A stretch of DNA of 15,221 bases from Candidatus Eisenbergiella stercorigallinarum (lineage in GTDB: Bacteria > Bacillota > Clostridia > Lachnospirales > Lachnospiraceae): assembly GCA_019120525.1 (NCBI GenBank), contig DWUW01000027.1, forward strand, positions 1 to 15,221. Reading direction: 5' to 3'. How positions within the stretch are numbered: position 1 is the first letter of the stretch; every line of letters starts with the position of its first letter. A program made the position numbers and the translations under genes. Below the pieces are notes generated by a model that saw only the letters and a list, made by a program, of their open reading frames with translations, made no database searches and was not told where the DNA came from. This document shows positions 12,931 to 15,221 of the stretch, one piece after another.

Positions 12931-14829
12931 TCATTTATTCTCCGGCCTGATTTCCTCCAGGAGCCAGACGGTCATGGGGGTGACGCTCCGGTTCGCCCAG
13001 GCAAAATAGGGAATGAGATGCAGCTTTACGGTTTTCCGCTTCTTTTTCGGCGTCAGATACAGCTCGTCCGTTTCTTCTCTTACGGCAGCGTCCAGCTCCA
13101 GTTCCGGCAGCACAGTCCCTTCCAGCCGTTTTTCCCGGACCACGCCCTCCTGCTTTGGATCGATCCTCACGTCTCTCAGCGGGATCTCTTCATTATCGAT
13201 CCCTTCCGCGCAGAATACCAGCGGCCCTCTGGTCACCGCAACCCTTCCGCAGGTATCGATCACCCTGGGATTGGACTCCCAGAAGCGGATGCCCATATCC
13301 AGTTCCAGCTCCAGGCAGTCTCCGCATTTCCATTCCCTCTCTATGAAGACATAGCCTTTCCGGGGCTGCGCTTCCACCCTTTCTCCATTGACGCTCACCT
13401 TCCAGCGCTCCGACCATGCCGGGATCCGCAGCGCGACCGCGCAGGTTCCTTCCGTTTCCGTTATGATCCTGACGTTTCCATCATAAGGGTATCCGGTTTC
13501 CTGTTTCAGTTTCATTCGTCCTGCAGATGTTTCCATCTCCCCTTCCGCATCCATGTAGCAGTGGGCATAGATCGTATTTCCGGAAACGGAATACATATAG
13601 TCGGCAATGGATCCCACAAAGCGGAGCAGGTTCGGAGGGCAGCAGGAGCAGTCAAATACCTTCACTCTGCTCAGGATGGGCAGATGCTCCTGCAGTCCCT
13701 TTGCCCTTGACGCGTTGAACGCGTTTCTCGCGGGATCCGCAGCCACAGGATTCTCATAAAAGAAGCTGTCTCCCGACAGGGATACGCCGGAAAGCACCGT
13801 ATTGTAGATCGCCCTTTCCGCGCAGTCCGCGTAGCGTCCGTCCGCTTCCAGCAGCCACATCCTGCGGCAGAACATGGCAAGCGCGATGGAAGCGCAGGTT
13901 TCATTGTACGCAGTATATTCCGGCAGATCATAGTCAAAGGTAAAGGATTCTCCCCGGTGGGTAGAGCCGACCCCTCCGGTGATGTACATCCGTTTCCTGG
14001 TGATATTCTCAAACAGCGTCCGGCAGACCTGCGCCATTTCCTCATCCTGATCGATCCTGGCCTGATCCGCCATGGCGCTGTACAGATACAGGGCTCTCAC
14101 GCTGTGTCCCTCCGCGGTTTTCTGCTGCCTGACCGGAAGGTGGGACTGCATATGCTCCTGATCCGTGAATTCATAGGTCCCGTCCCTGTCGCTGGTTCCC
14201 CTCGTGTCCACAAAATATTCCGCCAGTTCCCGATAGCTTTCCTTACCGGTGTATTCATAAAGCCGGTACAGGGCAAGTTCGATCTCCTCATGGCCGGGCG
14301 TATCAAAGGCGGCGGAATGCTCCTGCCGGAATACCCGGTCGATCAGCGCCGTATATTTTTCCGCGATCTCCAGCAGCTTTTTCTTCCCTGTCGCCTGGGC
14401 ATAAGCGACCGCCGCCTCGATCAGATGGCCGGCACAGTACAGCTCATGGTCCGTCCTGCGCTGAAATCTCTCTTCCGGTTCCACAGCGGTAAAATAACTG
14501 TTCAGATAGCCGTCTTCCCACTGCTGCTTCTCCATACGGCCGACAAGGTCATCCACCTTTGCTTCCAGTTTTTCATCCTTTTGCTTCAGCAGGAAATACG
14601 CCGCTCCCTCGATCCATTTCACCACGTCGGAATCCCAGAAAATGTGGGGCTTATTCGGCATTCCCTCCTTCCAGGAGCAGTTCAGCGCTTCAAAGCGTCC
14701 CGTTTCCTCAAAGCGGTCATATACCGCATCCACGGTCACCCTGCGGAACAGCTCCTGCTTCTCCTTCCAGAAGCCTCCTGTGATGTCCAGATCCTGACAG
14801 GTTACCCGTCTGTCCTTTTCTTCCCTCAT
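12931..14829 (-). CDS. GH127-type beta-L-arabinofuranosidase (DUF1680 family)
   Basis: This 632-residue protein matches glycoside hydrolase family 127, whose characterised members release beta-L-arabinofuranose from plant glycan or glycoprotein side chains. The zinc and catalytic cysteines are recognisable by comparison with Bifidobacterium HypBA1: Glu310 and Cys312 in YNETCAS, and Cys396-Cys397 in SCCPPN. Cys396 is the likely nucleophile. An (alpha/alpha)6-barrel domain is expected over roughly the first 410 residues, followed by beta-sandwich regions. No signal peptide is seen, so it should act in the cytoplasm on imported short oligosaccharides. I start at the ATG at 14827-14829 because GAGGGAG lies directly upstream; a 54-codon longer frame has a basic, family-unlike N terminus and no good site. 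No transporter or sugar regulator is visible beside it. The exact substrate is inferred from family. Confidence 0.9.
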   Translation of the reverse strand: MREEKDRRVTCQDLDITGGFWKEKQELFRRVTVDAVYDRFEETGRFEALNCSWKEGMPNKPHIFWDSDVVKWIEGAAYFLLKQKDEKLEAKVDDLVGRMEKQQWEDGYLNSYFTAVEPEERFQRRTDHELYCAGHLIEAAVAYAQATGKKKLLEIAEKYTALIDRVFRQEHSAAFDTPGHEEIELALYRLYEYTGKESYRELAEYFVDTRGTSDRDGTYEFTDQEHMQSHLPVRQQKTAEGHSVRALYLYSAMADQARIDQDEEMAQVCRTLFENITRKRMYITGGVGSTHRGESFTFDYDLPEYTAYNETCASIALAMFCRRMWLLEADGRYADCAERAIYNTVLSGVSLSGDSFFYENPVAADPARNAFNASRAKGLQEHLPILSRVKVFDCSCCPPNLLRFVGSIADYMYSVSGNTIYAHCYMDAEGEMETSAGRMKLKQETGYPYDGNVRIITETEGTCAVALRIPAWSERWKVSVNGERVEAQPRKGYVFIEREWKCGDCLELELDMGIRFWESNPRVIDTCGRVAVTRGPLVFCAEGIDNEEIPLRDVRIDPKQEGVVREKRLEGTVLPELELDAAVREETDELYLTPKKKRKTVKLHLIPYFAWANRSVTPMTVWLLEEIRPENK

Positions 14830-14845
14830 ATCTCCCTCTTTTTCC

Positions 14846-14861
14846 GCCGCCTTAAGGCGGC
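14846..14861. promoter_or_regulatory. 16-bp perfect palindrome upstream of the GH127 gene
   Basis: GCCGCCTTAAGGCGGC is a perfect palindrome 16 nt before the GH127 start codon and just upstream of its ribosome binding site. It could be an operator for a dimeric regulator. As RNA it could form a 6-bp hairpin with a UUAA loop next to the ribosome binding site. No U-run follows on the minus strand, so termination is unlikely. Confidence 0.5.
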
Positions 14862-14923
14862 ATAAAATTTCTTCCAGGAAGCAGGCCGTCTTCCGCCTCT
14901 TCCTCTGTTCCCCTTTGCATGGA

Positions 14924-15221
14924 TCAGCCGCTGGCAAGAGCGCCCTCTTCCTCCCGGAAGAACCGGAATGGGACCGGCTTTCTGTTTTCATAATAATAGA
15001 GCGCCGGAAAGCCGATTTTCTTCAGCATTTCACAGGCCTGTGGCAGCATATGGCCCGTCTTTTGCGCCGCATGCGCGTCGGAACCCACCGTAATGAGATA
15101 TCCGCCCATCGCGCGGTATTGCTCAATGATCCTTCTTGTCGGCATAAAGGCATCATACTTGGAACCCTTATTGGATGTATTGATCTCCAGGGCGATCCTT
15201 TTTTCAATGATCTGCCTGAGT
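14924..15221 (-). CDS. PHP-type histidinol-phosphatase, C-terminal part (cut by window end)
   Basis: The last 98 codons and the stop are present; the start lies beyond the right edge. The fragment shows ALEINTS near its beginning, then the metal-binding GSDAH motif typical of the PHP phosphoesterase fold. It ends with a YYYENRKPVPF segment like the C terminus of HisJ-family histidinol phosphatases. These enzymes remove phosphate from L-histidinol phosphate in histidine synthesis, using metal ions. The gene ends 94 nt before the GH127 gene on the same strand. No other histidine gene is visible. The PHP family assignment is good; a different PHP phosphatase cannot be excluded from a fragment. 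Confidence 0.8.
   Translation of the reverse strand, partial: LRQIIEKRIALEINTSNKGSKYDAFMPTRRIIEQYRAMGGYLITVGSDAHAAQKTGHMLPQACEMLKKIGFPALYYYENRKPVPFRFFREEEGALASG

Noticed and set aside
14830..14991. A 54-residue N-terminal extension of the GH127 protein
   Set aside because: The extension is basic and family-unlike, and it would overlap the upstream phosphatase gene. The inner ATG has GAGGGAG directly upstream.
1..15221. Mobile elements, CRISPR arrays, prophage, toxin-antitoxin or defence genes, and tRNA or rRNA genes
   Set aside because: I looked for transposase-like proteins, regularly spaced repeats, integrase sites and RNA gene signatures on both strands and saw none. All substantial coding space is explained by conserved genes.

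Overview
The window looks like a chromosomal core region of a GC-rich member of the Clostridia, most likely Lachnospiraceae. The evidence is the set of Bacillota-type genes (HPr kinase/phosphorylase, RapZ/YvcJ, WhiA, type II MurB, ROK glucokinase, YitT), the strong AGGAGG-type ribosome binding sites, and the TTGA(N)TATAAT-type promoters. The genus assignment is inference. I see no insertion sequence, prophage, CRISPR array, tRNA or rRNA.

Left block (1-8264, all on the minus strand, so read right to left): ftsH - uvrC - hprK - ROK glucokinase - murB - rapZ - whiA (whiA cut by the window edge). A near-consensus promoter lies upstream of ftsH. A strong intrinsic terminator sits 2 nt after the ftsH stop, and uvrC begins 32 nt beyond it. 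From uvrC to whiA the gaps are short (41-96 nt), and hprK and the glucokinase overlap by 4 nt (ATGA). The block combines membrane proteolysis, nucleotide excision repair, the carbon catabolite repression kinase, glucose phosphorylation, peptidoglycan precursor synthesis, and two regulators linked to cell wall and division.

Centre (8265-8647) is the only gene-free stretch over 300 bases. It is an AT-rich divergent promoter region serving ftsH (minus) and pyrG (plus), with a pyrG leader holding two small hairpins.

Right-centre (8648-11844, plus strand): pyrG (CTP synthase) overlaps by 4 nt a UPF0371/DUF1846 gene of unknown function. A roughly 28-bp-stem terminator ends this operon and lies between convergent genes.

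Right block (11910-15221, minus strand): a YitT-family membrane protein with its own promoter, a GH127-type beta-L-arabinofuranosidase, and the C-terminal part of a PHP-type histidinol phosphatase cut by the window end. A 16-bp perfect palindrome sits just upstream of the GH127 gene.

I found no convincing new multi-gene system; most of this is conserved housekeeping DNA. The best second-look items are the Gly/Asn-rich tails at both ends of FtsH, the translationally coupled pyrG-UPF0371 pair with a P-loop-like motif in the unknown protein, the terminator placed between ftsH and uvrC, and the palindrome before the GH127 gene.
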